DNA of 31,312 bases. Origin: Streptomyces roseochromogenus subsp. oscitans DS 12.976. GTDB taxonomy: Bacteria; Actinomycetota; Actinomycetes; Streptomycetales; Streptomycetaceae. A model generated the notes under the pieces. It was not told where the DNA came from. It searched no databases and saw only the letters and a program-made list of their open reading frames with translations. Positions 16,901 through 24,617 of the stretch are shown here, piece by piece; the first letter of the stretch is position 1; the number at the start of each line of letters is the position of its first letter. The DNA is taken from contig NZ_CM002285.1 of assembly GCF_000497445.1 (NCBI RefSeq), forward strand, positions 1,085,692 through 1,117,003, read 5' to 3'. The translations under genes and the position numbers were made by a program.

Positions 16901-16908
16901 TCATGCAT
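13891..16908 (-). CDS. Cytoplasmic GH38 alpha-mannosidase
   Basis: A 1005-aa GH38 enzyme without a signal peptide. The N-terminal beta domain (1 to about 245) is followed by the catalytic domain: zinc motif His262-Ile-Asp264 in GHAHIDSAWLWP, GGMWVESDTNMPGSEA (332-347), the nucleophile Asp374 in EEAWLPDTFGF, and LTQKISWSQTNKFPHHTFQW. Large beta domains follow to the C-terminus, which ends in ELVTLRLRR. Length fits the 1000-aa bacterial type acting on N-glycan mannoses. ATG 16908 has GGAG at 8 nt and lies 38 bp after the GH85 stop; the much longer upstream reading has no family similarity. Last gene of the importer operon. Proposed role: remove alpha-mannoses from imported oligosaccharides. Linkage preference cannot be read from sequence. 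Confidence 0.95.
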   Translation of the reverse strand: MHDDRTLVEARLRRVLDERIRPAVYPESVPLRVAVWHAPGEPVPVAEGLAAEPEPIEAGARWGAPWGTSWFRVTGTVPEAWAGKSVEALLDLGFDENMPGFQCEGLVYRPDGTPVKGLNPRNQWVRIGAPVEGGEEVRLHIEAASNPVILDYHPFLPTRLGDKETAGVEPQYTLTRMDLAVFDETVWQLVMDLEVLGELMAELPVDSARRHDILRAVERALDAVDLQDVNGTAGRARERLTGVLSAPAVPSAHRISAVGHAHIDSAWLWPLRETVRKVARTTSNMTALIEDEPEFVFAMSQAQQWAWVKEHRPEVWARVKKAVAEGRFVPAGGMWVESDTNMPGSEAMARQFVHGKRFFLDEFGIENEEAWLPDTFGFAAGLPQIIKAAGSKWLLTQKISWSQTNKFPHHTFQWEGIDGTRILTHFPPVDTYNCSMKGSELAHAERNFKDKGRARHSLAPTGWGDGGGGTTREMVAKAARLHDLEGSPAVVWETPRAFFQKAEAEYPQAPVWVGELYLELHRATLTSQAKTKQGNRRSEHLLREAELWTATAAVRTGFPYPYADLDRIWKTVLLHQFHDILPGSSIAWVHREARATYERIAAELDEITGAAQRALAGAGDRELVFNAAPHRRAGVPAGGAGPHLLPQGTSLVPPADGGFVLSNGLLRVEIDTRGLIVSAYDIQADRETVAPGKAANLLQLHQDFPNMWDAWDVDEFYRNTVTDLTDAESVRAGEDGASVRIARAFGDSRVTQVLSLPPGERCLVIDTEVDWHETEKFLKLSFPLDLHAERYASDTQFGHVFRPTHTNTSWEAARFEACNHRFVHLEEPGWGVAVVNDSTYGHDVTRTVRTDGDRGTTTTVRVSLLRAPRFPDPETDQGVQRFRHALIPGASIADAVREGWRINVPERRLTGAHAVAPLVTVDNDAVVVTAVKLADDGSGDVVVRFHEAYGGRARATLTAGFEVADVIVTDLLERPSDDTEPPERDGDRITVRLRPFELVTLRLRR

Positions 16909-16946
16909 GCGGGGTGCTCCCTGCGGGTTCCGGGTGATCGCGGTCG

Positions 16947-18962
16947 TTACCAGGGGTGGGTGACGGTGACGGGGGCCGAGGTGGTGTAGAGCTCCCCCAC
17001 GGCGCGCAGTTCGAATCGTGCGGCGGTCTCCCCTTGCTCGGGTTGCAGTCCGGCGAGGTAGTAGGCGCGCTGGCAGGTGCCGCCGAGGAAGCGCCGGGTG
17101 CCGTCGGGCAGGAGGCGGTGCAGTTCGTAGTGCCGGATGGCGCCGGGGGCGGCGTCCCAGGCGAGGCGCAGATCGCCGCCGGTCGCGGCGGTGACACGGG
17201 CGCCCGAGGGGGCCGCCGGGGCGGTGACGGCGTCCCGGACGGCGAGGCCGCCCAGGCGCCAGCGCACCGGACCCTCGGTGGCCGTGAGCCGCACGCCGAG
17301 GGCGTGGACGGTGCCGGTCAGCCCGGTGAGCGGAAGCGTCACCGCCTGCCAGCCGTTGACGCCCTTGCCGACTGGAGTCACCGCCAGATACGTGTACGGC
17401 GGAGTCGCCCCGGGACTGCTCGGCTCGGCCGTCGCCACGGCAAGCTCGACGTTCACCGCGCCGGCGTCGGTCCGGTAGGTCAGCTCCACCACCGTGTTCC
17501 CACCGATCGGCAGCCGGGTCGCGTACAAGTCCACCACCACGGGTTGATCCAGTGCACCGTCCACCAGCACGCTGCTCCCGCCCCGCCAGGCACCGGCGAA
17601 GTCGAAGGTCACCGCCGGCCGCTCCCCCGTCGTGCGCGCCACCCACCGCCGCGACGGCAGCCGGTCCTGCAGCGCCAGGTGGTTCCAGGCGGCGTCCGAG
17701 GTGACGGCTCCGTCGTCGTACCAGCGCAGCCCATGGCCCGTGTTGAACACGGTCGCGAACGGCAGCGAGGTCACCGTCGAGCGGTCCGCGACCGACACCG
17801 CCGGCGCCCGCCAGGGATCACCCGTGTCCGGCCGGGAAGGGTCCAGTGAGCGTCCGGTCCAGAACCGGTCGTCGGCGGCGTGGAAGTCCTCGGGGGCACG
17901 TTGGCCGGCGGGCAGGTGGTTGCGGGTCCACTCCGGCCGGTAGAAGCCGATCGAGGTGATGTGCGACTGCCCGGACGGCACGATCGCATCCCAGTTCACG
18001 GATGTGCCGGACCCGTTCGACTCGACGTCGACACCCGCCCACAACTGGTAGCGACTGCGCCCCAGTCGGTCCGCCTTCGTGCCCGAGGACGCGAGCGTGC
18101 CCGCGCTCCACCGGAAGTCCACGAACATGGCGTCGGCAGCCTGGAAGAACGCCTGGTTCTGGGTGTTCAGGGCGCCCTGCCAGCTGACCGTGCCGTTCAC
18201 GGTCATCGCGTCGTACCAGGTCACCCGCTGTCCCTTGGCCGCCGCGAGCGCCTTCAGCTCCTTGACGAAACCGAGCATGGCCTGGCCGAGGGCTGTGTTC
18301 CCGCCGTCCGTCTCGGCGTTGACGAACCAGCCGTCGAAGCCGTAGGCCGCCGCGACCGCGACCAGTTGCGCGGCGAGCGGATAGTGCCCGGAGGCGTCCT
18401 TCTGCACCAGGTCCCGGGTCCACCGCAGCTGACCGCCGTACGCCGTCGGCGGCAGGAAGATGTTCCCGAGCACAGGGACGCCGTGGCGGTGGGCCGAGTC
18501 CACGATCGGCGCGTTCGGCGCGAGGATCAGGCCTTCGCCGGCCGAGCCGCCCCAGAAGACCAGCTCGTCGAGGTAGGCCCAGTGGGTCAGGGCGTAGTAG
18601 TCGGCGGTGGCCGCGCCCTGGGACGGATTGCTTGAGGTGGGTGCGAAGGACACCAGGGCCTGGATACGGGCCTGGCCGGAGCGTGCCGTGGTGTTCGCGG
18701 GGGACGGCGTGAAGCGTGCGGCGAGCGGCACGGACGCGGCGTTGAACGCGAGGTCGGCGTCGTCGGCCGCGCGCCAGCTCTTCAGGCTGCGCCAGGTGAT
18801 GCCGGTGCCCGGGCTGCCGGCGGGGAGCGAGTCCGGGTACCAGTAGGAGGCGTACGGCGGGGTCGCCCCGGTTTTCGGGCGGGTGGCGGCCAGGGCCGGA
18901 GCAGCCGGGAGCAGGGCGGCCGCGCCGGCGGCGATGAGGACCGTGCGTCTGGTGGGGTTCAC
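16947..18962 (-). CDS. Tat-exported GH85 endo-beta-N-acetylglucosaminidase
   Basis: A 671-aa exported enzyme. The N-terminus NPTRRTVLIAAGAAALLP with ALA-ATRP is a twin-arginine signal peptide. The catalytic domain (about 35-330) opens with YASYWYPDSLPAG, has LDELVFWGG and VLGNIFLPP, and the GH85 signature GFDGWFVNAETDG with Asn215 and Glu217, the N-x-E pair that directs the substrate-assisted mechanism. A beta-sandwich (about 400-570) and an FN3-like module (about 575-671) follow. GH85 enzymes cut between the two core GlcNAc units of N-glycans. GTG 18962 overlaps the stop of the GH5 gene (GTGA). It would act outside the cell and feed the importer encoded upstream in the same operon. High-mannose versus complex preference is not predictable here. 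Confidence 0.93.
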   Translation of the reverse strand: MNPTRRTVLIAAGAAALLPAAPALAATRPKTGATPPYASYWYPDSLPAGSPGTGITWRSLKSWRAADDADLAFNAASVPLAARFTPSPANTTARSGQARIQALVSFAPTSSNPSQGAATADYYALTHWAYLDELVFWGGSAGEGLILAPNAPIVDSAHRHGVPVLGNIFLPPTAYGGQLRWTRDLVQKDASGHYPLAAQLVAVAAAYGFDGWFVNAETDGGNTALGQAMLGFVKELKALAAAKGQRVTWYDAMTVNGTVSWQGALNTQNQAFFQAADAMFVDFRWSAGTLASSGTKADRLGRSRYQLWAGVDVESNGSGTSVNWDAIVPSGQSHITSIGFYRPEWTRNHLPAGQRAPEDFHAADDRFWTGRSLDPSRPDTGDPWRAPAVSVADRSTVTSLPFATVFNTGHGLRWYDDGAVTSDAAWNHLALQDRLPSRRWVARTTGERPAVTFDFAGAWRGGSSVLVDGALDQPVVVDLYATRLPIGGNTVVELTYRTDAGAVNVELAVATAEPSSPGATPPYTYLAVTPVGKGVNGWQAVTLPLTGLTGTVHALGVRLTATEGPVRWRLGGLAVRDAVTAPAAPSGARVTAATGGDLRLAWDAAPGAIRHYELHRLLPDGTRRFLGGTCQRAYYLAGLQPEQGETAARFELRAVGELYTTSAPVTVTHPW

Positions 18963-20215
18963 GAGCGGGTGCCTCCGTGTGGGGTGGGGAGTACCTGGTC
19001 GGGAGTGACGACTTCGGTGATGCCGCGCGCGGCGAGGTGGTGCTTGTCGTCGGCGCGGGTGTCGAGGACGGTGGTGGGGCGGGCGCCGTCGGCGACGAGC
19101 CGGAAGAATGCGTCGAAGACGGGTCCGCCGGGGGCGCACCGGGTGCGGCGGGCCGCATCGTCGGGTACGACGAGGGCGGTGGTGCGCGCGGGGGGAGCCT
19201 GATGGCTCCTGTGAGCCGCGTCGGCCAGTACCCGGGCGATGTCCTTGGGCTCGCGGCCGTGGGTGAACAGGCCGAGCCCGTATTCGAGTTCGGGGAAGTC
19301 GGCGAGGTCGCGCGAGACGTCGTAGGAGCACCACCAGGTGATGCCCCACAGGGCGGGGCAGTCGAGGGCATGGGCGACGGTGGCCTCGGCGAAGGCTGCG
19401 GCGTGTTCGGCGGGTACGAGCGGTGCCGGCGCGCCGACCTCCTGCAGCCACACCGGCCGGTGGGGTGCCTCCGCCCAGGCCTTGCTCAGCTCCACGAGAT
19501 AGGCGGCATGGTGCTCGGCGGGTACGGAGGTACGGCCGTGGCGCTGGGCGGTGCCGTTGAAGACCCAGGAGTGCACGGCGGTGACATCGCCGAGCCGGGC
19601 GGAGTGGCGGGGGGTGAAGGGCTGGTCGTCCTGGTACCAGGCGGCGTCGTAGGAGGCGTGCAGATGGAGCCGGTCCGGGGCTCCCTCGGCGCAGGCGGCC
19701 AGCATCCGGACGAGCCAGCGCTCGGCTTCCTCCGGGGTGATGCGATCGGGATCGGGGTGAGGGCCGGCGGTGAACTGGTTGACCTCGTTGCCGACGGTCA
19801 TGCCGATGAAGTTGGGGCGGTCGGCGAGGGCGGCGGCCAGGGTGCGCAGATAGGCGGACTGGCCCTCGACCACGTCGGGGTCGGTGAAGAGGTTGCGCCG
19901 GTGCCAGGTGCGGGTCCACGCGGGCAGGAAGTCGAAGCTGCTCAAGTGGCCTTGCAGGCCGTCGACGTTGACGTCCAGACCGCGTTCGGCGGCCGCGTCG
20001 GCCAGGGCGACGAGCTGCTGGACGGCGCGTGGGCGGATCAGGGTGCGGTTGGGCTGGAAGTAGGGCCACAGCGGGAAGACGCGGATGTGGTCGAGGCCGA
20101 GCCCGGCGATCGCGTCGAGGTCGGCGCGCACGGAGTCGAGGTCGAAGTCGAGCCAGTGGTGGAACCACCCTTCGCTCGGTGTGTAGTTGACGCCGAAGCG
20201 CACGGCAGGAGGCAT
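18959..20215 (-). CDS. GH5_18-like beta-mannosidase, cytoplasmic
   Basis: A 418-aa clan GH-A enzyme without signal peptide. It starts MPPAVRFGVNYTPSEGWFHHW and shows the TIM-barrel landmarks IRVFPLWPYFQP (44-55), the acid/base Glu144 in TVGNEVNQF, and the nucleophile Glu259 in VWLQEVGAP, with WGITWWCSYDV after it. I assign it to GH5, most like subfamily 18; a Bifidobacterium member of that subfamily is reported to cleave Man-beta-1,4-GlcNAc. That disaccharide is what remains after GH85 and GH38 action, which matches its place in this operon. ATG 20215 has AAGGA upstream and follows the permease stop by 26 bp. Subfamily call is from memory; another beta-glycosidase specificity is possible. Confidence 0.8.
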   Translation of the reverse strand: MPPAVRFGVNYTPSEGWFHHWLDFDLDSVRADLDAIAGLGLDHIRVFPLWPYFQPNRTLIRPRAVQQLVALADAAAERGLDVNVDGLQGHLSSFDFLPAWTRTWHRRNLFTDPDVVEGQSAYLRTLAAALADRPNFIGMTVGNEVNQFTAGPHPDPDRITPEEAERWLVRMLAACAEGAPDRLHLHASYDAAWYQDDQPFTPRHSARLGDVTAVHSWVFNGTAQRHGRTSVPAEHHAAYLVELSKAWAEAPHRPVWLQEVGAPAPLVPAEHAAAFAEATVAHALDCPALWGITWWCSYDVSRDLADFPELEYGLGLFTHGREPKDIARVLADAAHRSHQAPPARTTALVVPDDAARRTRCAPGGPVFDAFFRLVADGARPTTVLDTRADDKHHLAARGITEVVTPDQVLPTPHGGTRS

Positions 20216-20241
20216 GGAGTGTCCTTGTGGCGTACGGGTGT

Positions 20242-21147
20242 TCAGCCCTTGACGGCGCCCTCGCCGATGCCCCGGAAGAAGTACCGCTGCAGACAGGCGA
20301 AGAGGGCGATGAGCGGGGCCACGGCGATCACGGTGCCGGCGGCGACGAGGCGTTCGTCGTTGGCGAAGGTGCCGTGCAAGTAGTTGAGGCCGATGGTGAG
20401 GGTGAACTTGGACGGGTCGCTGAGGACGATCAGCGGCCACAGGAAGTCGTCCCAGGCGCCCATGAAGGCGAAGATCGCGACAACGGCCACCGTCCCCTTC
20501 ACCGAGGGCAGCGCGATACGCAGGAACCGCTGCCAGACGTCGGCGCCGTCGACGTAGGCCGCCTCCTCGATCTCGTACGGCAGGTTGCGGAACGCGTTGC
20601 GCATCAGCAGCACGTTCATCGCACCGATCGCGCCGGGCAGCACGACGCCGATGAGGGTGTTGTTCAGGCCGAGTTCACGCATGGTGGTGAACTGGGCGAT
20701 GACGATGCCCTCGACGGGTACGAGCATCGCGAGCACGAACACCAGCGTGGTCCCGCGCCGGCCACGGAAGCGCAGCCGGGCCAGGGCGTATCCGGCGAGC
20801 GCCGAGCCGACGCAGTTGGTGACGACGTTGGCGGTGGCGACCTTCAGGGAGTTCAGGGCGTAGTCCCAGACAGGGATGGTGTCGGCGACCCGGGTGTAGT
20901 TGTGCAGCGTGGGATGGGCGGGCAGGAAGCTCGGCGGTGAGCTGTAGATGTCCTCGGTGGGGCCCTTGAGGGAAGTGGACAGCTGCCAGAGGAACGGGCC
21001 GACGGTCAGCGCGAGGACGGCGAGGAGCAGCAGATAGCGCCAGACCAGCTCGCCGACGCGGATACGGCGGCCGTGTTCATCGGTGACGTGCGGCTCCCGC
21101 CGCATGGTGCCGGGCGGCTCGGGCCGTACCCTCTCCAGGACGCTCAC
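20242..21147 (-). CDS. MalG-type ABC sugar permease
   Basis: A 301-aa inner permease of the carbohydrate-uptake-1 family, with about six helices. The EAA coupling loop is EEAAYVDGADVWQRFLRIALP, and the C-terminus ends in LQRYFFRGIGEGAVKG, a typical ending for MalG-type proteins. GTG 21147 overlaps the stop of the partner permease (GTGA), which decides the start over a longer upstream reading. Works with the adjacent permease and binding lipoprotein. No ATPase gene is present in the operon, so energy coupling probably relies on a shared ATPase such as MsiK, known to serve several Streptomyces sugar importers. Confidence 0.92.
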   Translation of the reverse strand: MSVLERVRPEPPGTMRREPHVTDEHGRRIRVGELVWRYLLLLAVLALTVGPFLWQLSTSLKGPTEDIYSSPPSFLPAHPTLHNYTRVADTIPVWDYALNSLKVATANVVTNCVGSALAGYALARLRFRGRRGTTLVFVLAMLVPVEGIVIAQFTTMRELGLNNTLIGVVLPGAIGAMNVLLMRNAFRNLPYEIEEAAYVDGADVWQRFLRIALPSVKGTVAVVAIFAFMGAWDDFLWPLIVLSDPSKFTLTIGLNYLHGTFANDERLVAAGTVIAVAPLIALFACLQRYFFRGIGEGAVKG

Positions 21148-22031
21148 GACTCGTCCCTGCGGTCGGCGCGCAGCACGAGCAGCATCAGCGCGACGGTGAC
21201 GACGAACACGACGACCGAGAGCGCGGAGGCGTAGCCGACCCGGCCGGTGAGGCCGGTGCCGGTGCGCTGGACGAGCATGACGAGGGTGGTGTCCTCGCCC
21301 GCCGGTCCGCCGGTCGGGCCCGCCATCAGATACACCTCGGAGAACACCTTGAACGCGGCGACCGAGGACAGCGCGGCGACCAGCACCATCGTGGAGCGCA
21401 CGGCGGGTACGGTGACCGAGAGGAAGCGGCGCACCGGGCCCGCGCCGTCCACGGCGGCGGCCTCGTGCAGTTCGCGGGGCACGTTCGCCAGCGCCGCCAA
21501 ATAAATGATCATGTAGTAGCCGAGGCCCTTCCACACCGTGACGGCCATCGCGCTCAGCAGAAGCAGCCACTGGTCGCTGAGGAACCCGGTCCGGCCGATC
21601 CCTGCCGTCTCCAACAGGGAGTTGACCAGTCCGCGTTCGTCCAGCAGCCACACCCAGATCAGCCCGACCACCACGATCGAGGCGACGACCGGGGTGTAGA
21701 AGGCGGAGCGGAAGAAGGTGATGCCGGGGATGTTCTTCTGCACCAGCAGTGCGAGCAGCAACGGCAGGACGACGAGGGCGGGTACGACCCCCAGGATGTA
21801 CAGGGTGCTGTTGCGCAGCCCGGTCCAGAACATGTCGTCGTGGAGCAGCTCGCGGAAGTTGGCGAGGCCCACGAAGTGCCCCGGCAGCAGGGTGCGGCGG
21901 TCGGTGAAGGAGTTCACCAGGGTGGAGACGAACGGGTACAGCACGAAGGCGCCGGTGACGAGCAGCCCGGGAGCGGCGAACAACCACGGGCTGACCGAGA
22001 GTTGACGCCTGATGCGGACGGGTGTGGCCAT
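21144..22031 (-). CDS. MalF-type ABC sugar permease
   Basis: A 295-aa permease of the carbohydrate-uptake-1 family. It begins with a basic cytoplasmic segment, then LFAAPGLLVTGAFVLYPFV, the standard first helix, followed by NSFTDRRTLLPGHFVGLANF. The EAA loop is HEAAAVDGAGPVRRFLSVTVP near residues 191-211. It starts 5 bp after the binding-protein stop and overlaps the MalG-type gene. Forms the membrane channel of the proposed N-glycan oligosaccharide importer. Confidence 0.92.
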   Translation of the reverse strand: MATPVRIRRQLSVSPWLFAAPGLLVTGAFVLYPFVSTLVNSFTDRRTLLPGHFVGLANFRELLHDDMFWTGLRNSTLYILGVVPALVVLPLLLALLVQKNIPGITFFRSAFYTPVVASIVVVGLIWVWLLDERGLVNSLLETAGIGRTGFLSDQWLLLLSAMAVTVWKGLGYYMIIYLAALANVPRELHEAAAVDGAGPVRRFLSVTVPAVRSTMVLVAALSSVAAFKVFSEVYLMAGPTGGPAGEDTTLVMLVQRTGTGLTGRVGYASALSVVVFVVTVALMLLVLRADRRDES

Positions 22032-22036
22032 GGCCG

Positions 22037-23323
22037 TCAGCCCTGCTGGAGGAGGCGGTCGGCGGCGTTGACAGCGTTGTCGAGGGCCTGCTTGGGGCTC
22101 TCCTTGCCCTGGAGCGCCTTGGCCACCTCGTTGCGCAGCGCGGTCTTCATCTGGTCGCTGAACAGCACCGGCGTGTAGTTGACGGCGTTCTTCAGGGACT
22201 TGGCGGCGGCGATGCGCACCCGGGTCTCGTCAGTGCCGTCCTCCTTGGTGAAGTACGGGTCGTTCAGGGAGCCGGCGGTGCTCGGGAAGATGGCGACCTT
22301 CTTCGCGAACGACATCTGGTTCTGCGCGTCGGTGACGAAGTGCGCGAAGGCGACGGCGGCCGGGGTGTGCTTGGTGCGGGAGTTGACCATCACCCCCATC
22401 ACGTACATGTTGACGTGCCCGGTACTGGTGATCTGGTCGGTTATGCCGATGTTCCGGTACAGGCTCGGGGCGTTCTTCTTGAAGTTGTCGAGGTCCAGGG
22501 CGCTGCCGGGGTTCATGGCGACGGCGCCGGTGAGGAACTTCTTGCCGGAGGACTCCGGGGTAGCGGTCAGCGCCTGTGGGTCGAGGGCCTTGGCGTCGTA
22601 CAACTCCTTGTACCTGGTGAGGAGTTCGACCCCCTTGGTGTCGTTGAAGGCGAACGCGGTGCCCTGCCGATTCATCAGGGTGACGCCGTAGCGCCCGAAG
22701 TCCTCGAAGGTGGGCACGTTGGCGAGGGTGGCGACCTGGCCGCCGCTCTTCTTGGCCATCTGCAGGGCGTCGGCGAAGAGTTCGTCGTAGGTCTTCGGCG
22801 GCCGGCCGGGGTTCAGTCCGGCCTTGGTGAACAGGGCCTTGTTGTAGAAGAGCGGGCCGGTGTTCAGGTACCAGGGAAAGGCGTACGTGCCGCTCATGCC
22901 CGGCACCTGGTGGCTGGCCCAGGCGCCGTCCAGGTACTCGGACCTGTACTTCCCGGCGGCCTTGTCGAGGTCCAGGACCAGTCCGGCCTTGGCGAGGGGG
23001 GCGACCAGGTCCGGGGAGACGTTGACGACATCGGGCAGGGTGCCGCCGCCGGCGTCGGCGCTGAGCTTGTCGGGGTAGCCCTCGGCGGGCTGGTCGACCC
23101 ATTTCACCCGCGTGCCGGGGTACTTCTTCTCGAAGTCGGCGATGAGCCCGTCGAAGTACGGCTTGAAGTTCGCGCGCAGGTTCCAGGTCTGGAAGGTGAT
23201 GTCGCCCTCGACCTTGCCGGAGGCGTCGGTCGAGCCGCCGCCGTCCCCGCCCGAACCGCAGGCGCTCAGCGGCAGGACGAGGGCGACGACAGCGGCGGCG
23301 AGGGCTCTGCGGGGCTTGGGCAC
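22037..23323 (-). CDS. Oligosaccharide-binding lipoprotein (MalE class)
   Basis: A 428-aa extracellular solute-binding protein family 1 lipoprotein and first gene of the operon. The signal peptide VPKPRRALAAAVVALVLPLS ends in a lipobox with Cys22, then a Gly/Ser-rich linker. Mature features are GDITFQTWNLRANFKPYFDG, DFEKKYPGTRVKWVD, LPDVVNVSPDLVAPLAKAG, AFPWYLNTGPLFYNKALF and a C-terminal VAKALQGKESPKQALDNAV. GTG 23323 is chosen because it gives a clean signal peptide and a GGGAG precedes it by 10 nt; a longer reading would cross the LacI operator region. Cargo is inferred to be a mannose-rich oligosaccharide with one reducing GlcNAc, from the enzymes encoded behind it. Confidence 0.92.
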   Translation of the reverse strand: MPKPRRALAAAVVALVLPLSACGSGGDGGGSTDASGKVEGDITFQTWNLRANFKPYFDGLIADFEKKYPGTRVKWVDQPAEGYPDKLSADAGGGTLPDVVNVSPDLVAPLAKAGLVLDLDKAAGKYRSEYLDGAWASHQVPGMSGTYAFPWYLNTGPLFYNKALFTKAGLNPGRPPKTYDELFADALQMAKKSGGQVATLANVPTFEDFGRYGVTLMNRQGTAFAFNDTKGVELLTRYKELYDAKALDPQALTATPESSGKKFLTGAVAMNPGSALDLDNFKKNAPSLYRNIGITDQITSTGHVNMYVMGVMVNSRTKHTPAAVAFAHFVTDAQNQMSFAKKVAIFPSTAGSLNDPYFTKEDGTDETRVRIAAAKSLKNAVNYTPVLFSDQMKTALRNEVAKALQGKESPKQALDNAVNAADRLLQQG

Positions 23324-23470
23324 GGTGACACGGCTCCCTTGCTGTGTCGGGCTGTCGGGGTGCCAGAGACCTTGCCCGCGCTGTTCGGAGAAAGTCAATG
23401 CAGTCATCCGAACTAAAGAAACAGGTAGTTCATTAGTGCAGGTCAGAGAGCTCTGTACGGGAACTTGCCA

Positions 23471-23522
23471 GCGTTCGCTAATGCGCTTTAGGGTCTTGAC
23501 ACTCAAGCGCATTAGCGAACGC
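23471..23522. promoter_or_regulatory. Mirrored 18-bp repeats, probable LacI operator pair
   Basis: GCGTTCGCTAATGCGCTT (23471-23488) and its exact reverse complement (23505-23522) are separated by 16 bp. The spacer includes TTGACA (23496-23501), a -35-like hexamer pointing toward the LacI gene. The right arm ends 18 bp before the LacI start, and the pair lies in the 217-bp divergent region shared with the importer operon. Each arm holds CGCTAATGCG, an imperfect palindrome of LacI-operator size. A weaker related element, CATTAGTGCA, occurs at 23431-23440. Two LacI dimers bound about 34 bp apart could control both directions. A transcript hairpin is the less likely alternative, since it lies before the start codon and has a long spacer. 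Confidence 0.65.
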
Positions 23523-23540
23523 CGTCAGGAAGGGGGGAAC

Positions 23541-24599
23541 GTGCCGCCCAAGCGGTCCCCCGCACGCCGGCCCACGATGAAGGACATCGCCCGGCGGGCC
23601 GGAGTCTCCGAGAGCGCGGTCTCCTTCGCGCTCAACGGCCGCCCCGGTGTCTCCGAGGCCACCCGCGCGCGGGTCCGCCGGGTCGCCGAGCAGCTCGGCT
23701 GGCGTCCCAGCACGGCCGCCCGGGCCCTGTCCGGCGAGGGCGCGGCGACGGTCGGCTTCGTCCTGGCCCGCCCCGCTGACACCCTGGGCGTCGACTCGTT
23801 CTTCCTCCAACTCGTCTCCGGAATCCAGGAGGTGCTCGCCGAACGGCATCTGGGGCTGCTGTTCCAGGTCGTGGATGACGTGGCCGACGAGTGCGCGGTC
23901 TACCGCCGCTGGTGGGCGGAGCACCGGGTGGACGGCGTCCTGGTGGTCGACCCGCGCGCCGATGACCCGCGCCCCGACCTCCTGGACGAACTCGGCCTGC
24001 CCGCCGTGGTGATCGGCGGCGCACCCGACGAGCGCCACCCGGAACTGTCGACGGTCTGGGCGGACGACGCGGGCGCGATGGCCTCCGTGGTCGACGAGTT
24101 GACGGCGCTGGGCCACCGCAGGATCGTGCACATCGCCGGGCTGCCGGGACTCGCCCACACCCAGCGCCGGATCCGGACCCTGCGGGCCGAGGCCGAGCGG
24201 CGCGGCCTGACCGAGGTCCGCTCGGTCACCACCGACTACTCCGACGCGGAGGGCGCGGCCGTGACCCGCCGCGTGCTGCGCGCCGACCCGCCCCCGACGG
24301 CCTTGATCTACGACAACGACGTGATGGCGGTGGCCGGGGTCTCGGCGGCGTCCGAACTCGGCTACTCGGTACCGGCGGACGTCTCCGTCGTCTCCTGGGA
24401 GGACTCGGCCCTGTGCCGCATGGTCAAGCCCTGGCTCTCCGCGCTCTCCCGCGACAGCGCGGAGTTCGGCCGTACGGCGGCCCGGGAGCTGACGGCCCTG
24501 CTGGACGGGGGTTCGGCGCGGGCGGTACGCGTACCGGTGCCCCGTCTGACGGTACGGGGCAGCACGGCGGCGGTGCGCCCCGACGAGCCGTCAGCTTGA
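23541..24599 (+). CDS. LacI-family regulator of the N-glycan operon
   Basis: A 352-aa LacI/GalR regulator. The helix-turn-helix is in TMKDIARRAGVSESAVSFAL (12-31), followed by the hinge region LGWRPSTAARALSGEGAATVG. The ligand domain shows DGVLVVDPRADDP, GHRRIVHIAGLPGLAHTQRR, ALIYDNDVMAVAGVSAASELG and DVSVVSWEDSALCRMVKPWLS, all regular landmarks. GTG 23541 follows GGAAGGGGGGAAC; upstream in-frame codons run through the operator and are rejected. It diverges from the importer operon and most likely represses it until a glycan fragment (for example a manno-oligosaccharide or Man-GlcNAc) binds. The 3' end converges with the GH29-B gene with only 18 bp between stops. Confidence 0.92.
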   Translation: MPPKRSPARRPTMKDIARRAGVSESAVSFALNGRPGVSEATRARVRRVAEQLGWRPSTAARALSGEGAATVGFVLARPADTLGVDSFFLQLVSGIQEVLAERHLGLLFQVVDDVADECAVYRRWWAEHRVDGVLVVDPRADDPRPDLLDELGLPAVVIGGAPDERHPELSTVWADDAGAMASVVDELTALGHRRIVHIAGLPGLAHTQRRIRTLRAEAERRGLTEVRSVTTDYSDAEGAAVTRRVLRADPPPTALIYDNDVMAVAGVSAASELGYSVPADVSVVSWEDSALCRMVKPWLSALSRDSAEFGRTAARELTALLDGGSARAVRVPVPRLTVRGSTAAVRPDEPSA

Positions 24600-24617
24600 A
24601 GTCGGCAGCGCTCGCGG

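Noticed and set aside
14071..16989. A 972-codon open frame on the plus strand opposite GH38
   Set aside because: Its composition is Gly/Val/Asp-rich with no recognisable domain. It is the antisense shadow of the GH38 gene, caused by high GC and few stops.
16909..17646. Upstream extension of the GH38 reading frame
   Set aside because: The extension is out of frame with the GH85 coding sequence it covers and is Arg/Gly-rich. A ribosome site and normal family N-terminus exist at 16908.
23324..23512. Longer N-terminus for the MalE-class binding protein
   Set aside because: It would place the signal peptide 60 residues inside the protein and run through the operator.
23471..23522. Transcription terminator interpretation of the mirrored repeats
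   Set aside because: The repeats lie between two divergent start codons with a 16-nt spacer holding TTGACA, where an operator makes sense and a terminator does not.
23112..23540. Longer N-terminus for the LacI regulator
   Set aside because: It would translate the binding-protein 5' region and the mirrored operator. LacI proteins begin shortly before the helix-turn-helix, and a good ribosome site precedes 23541.
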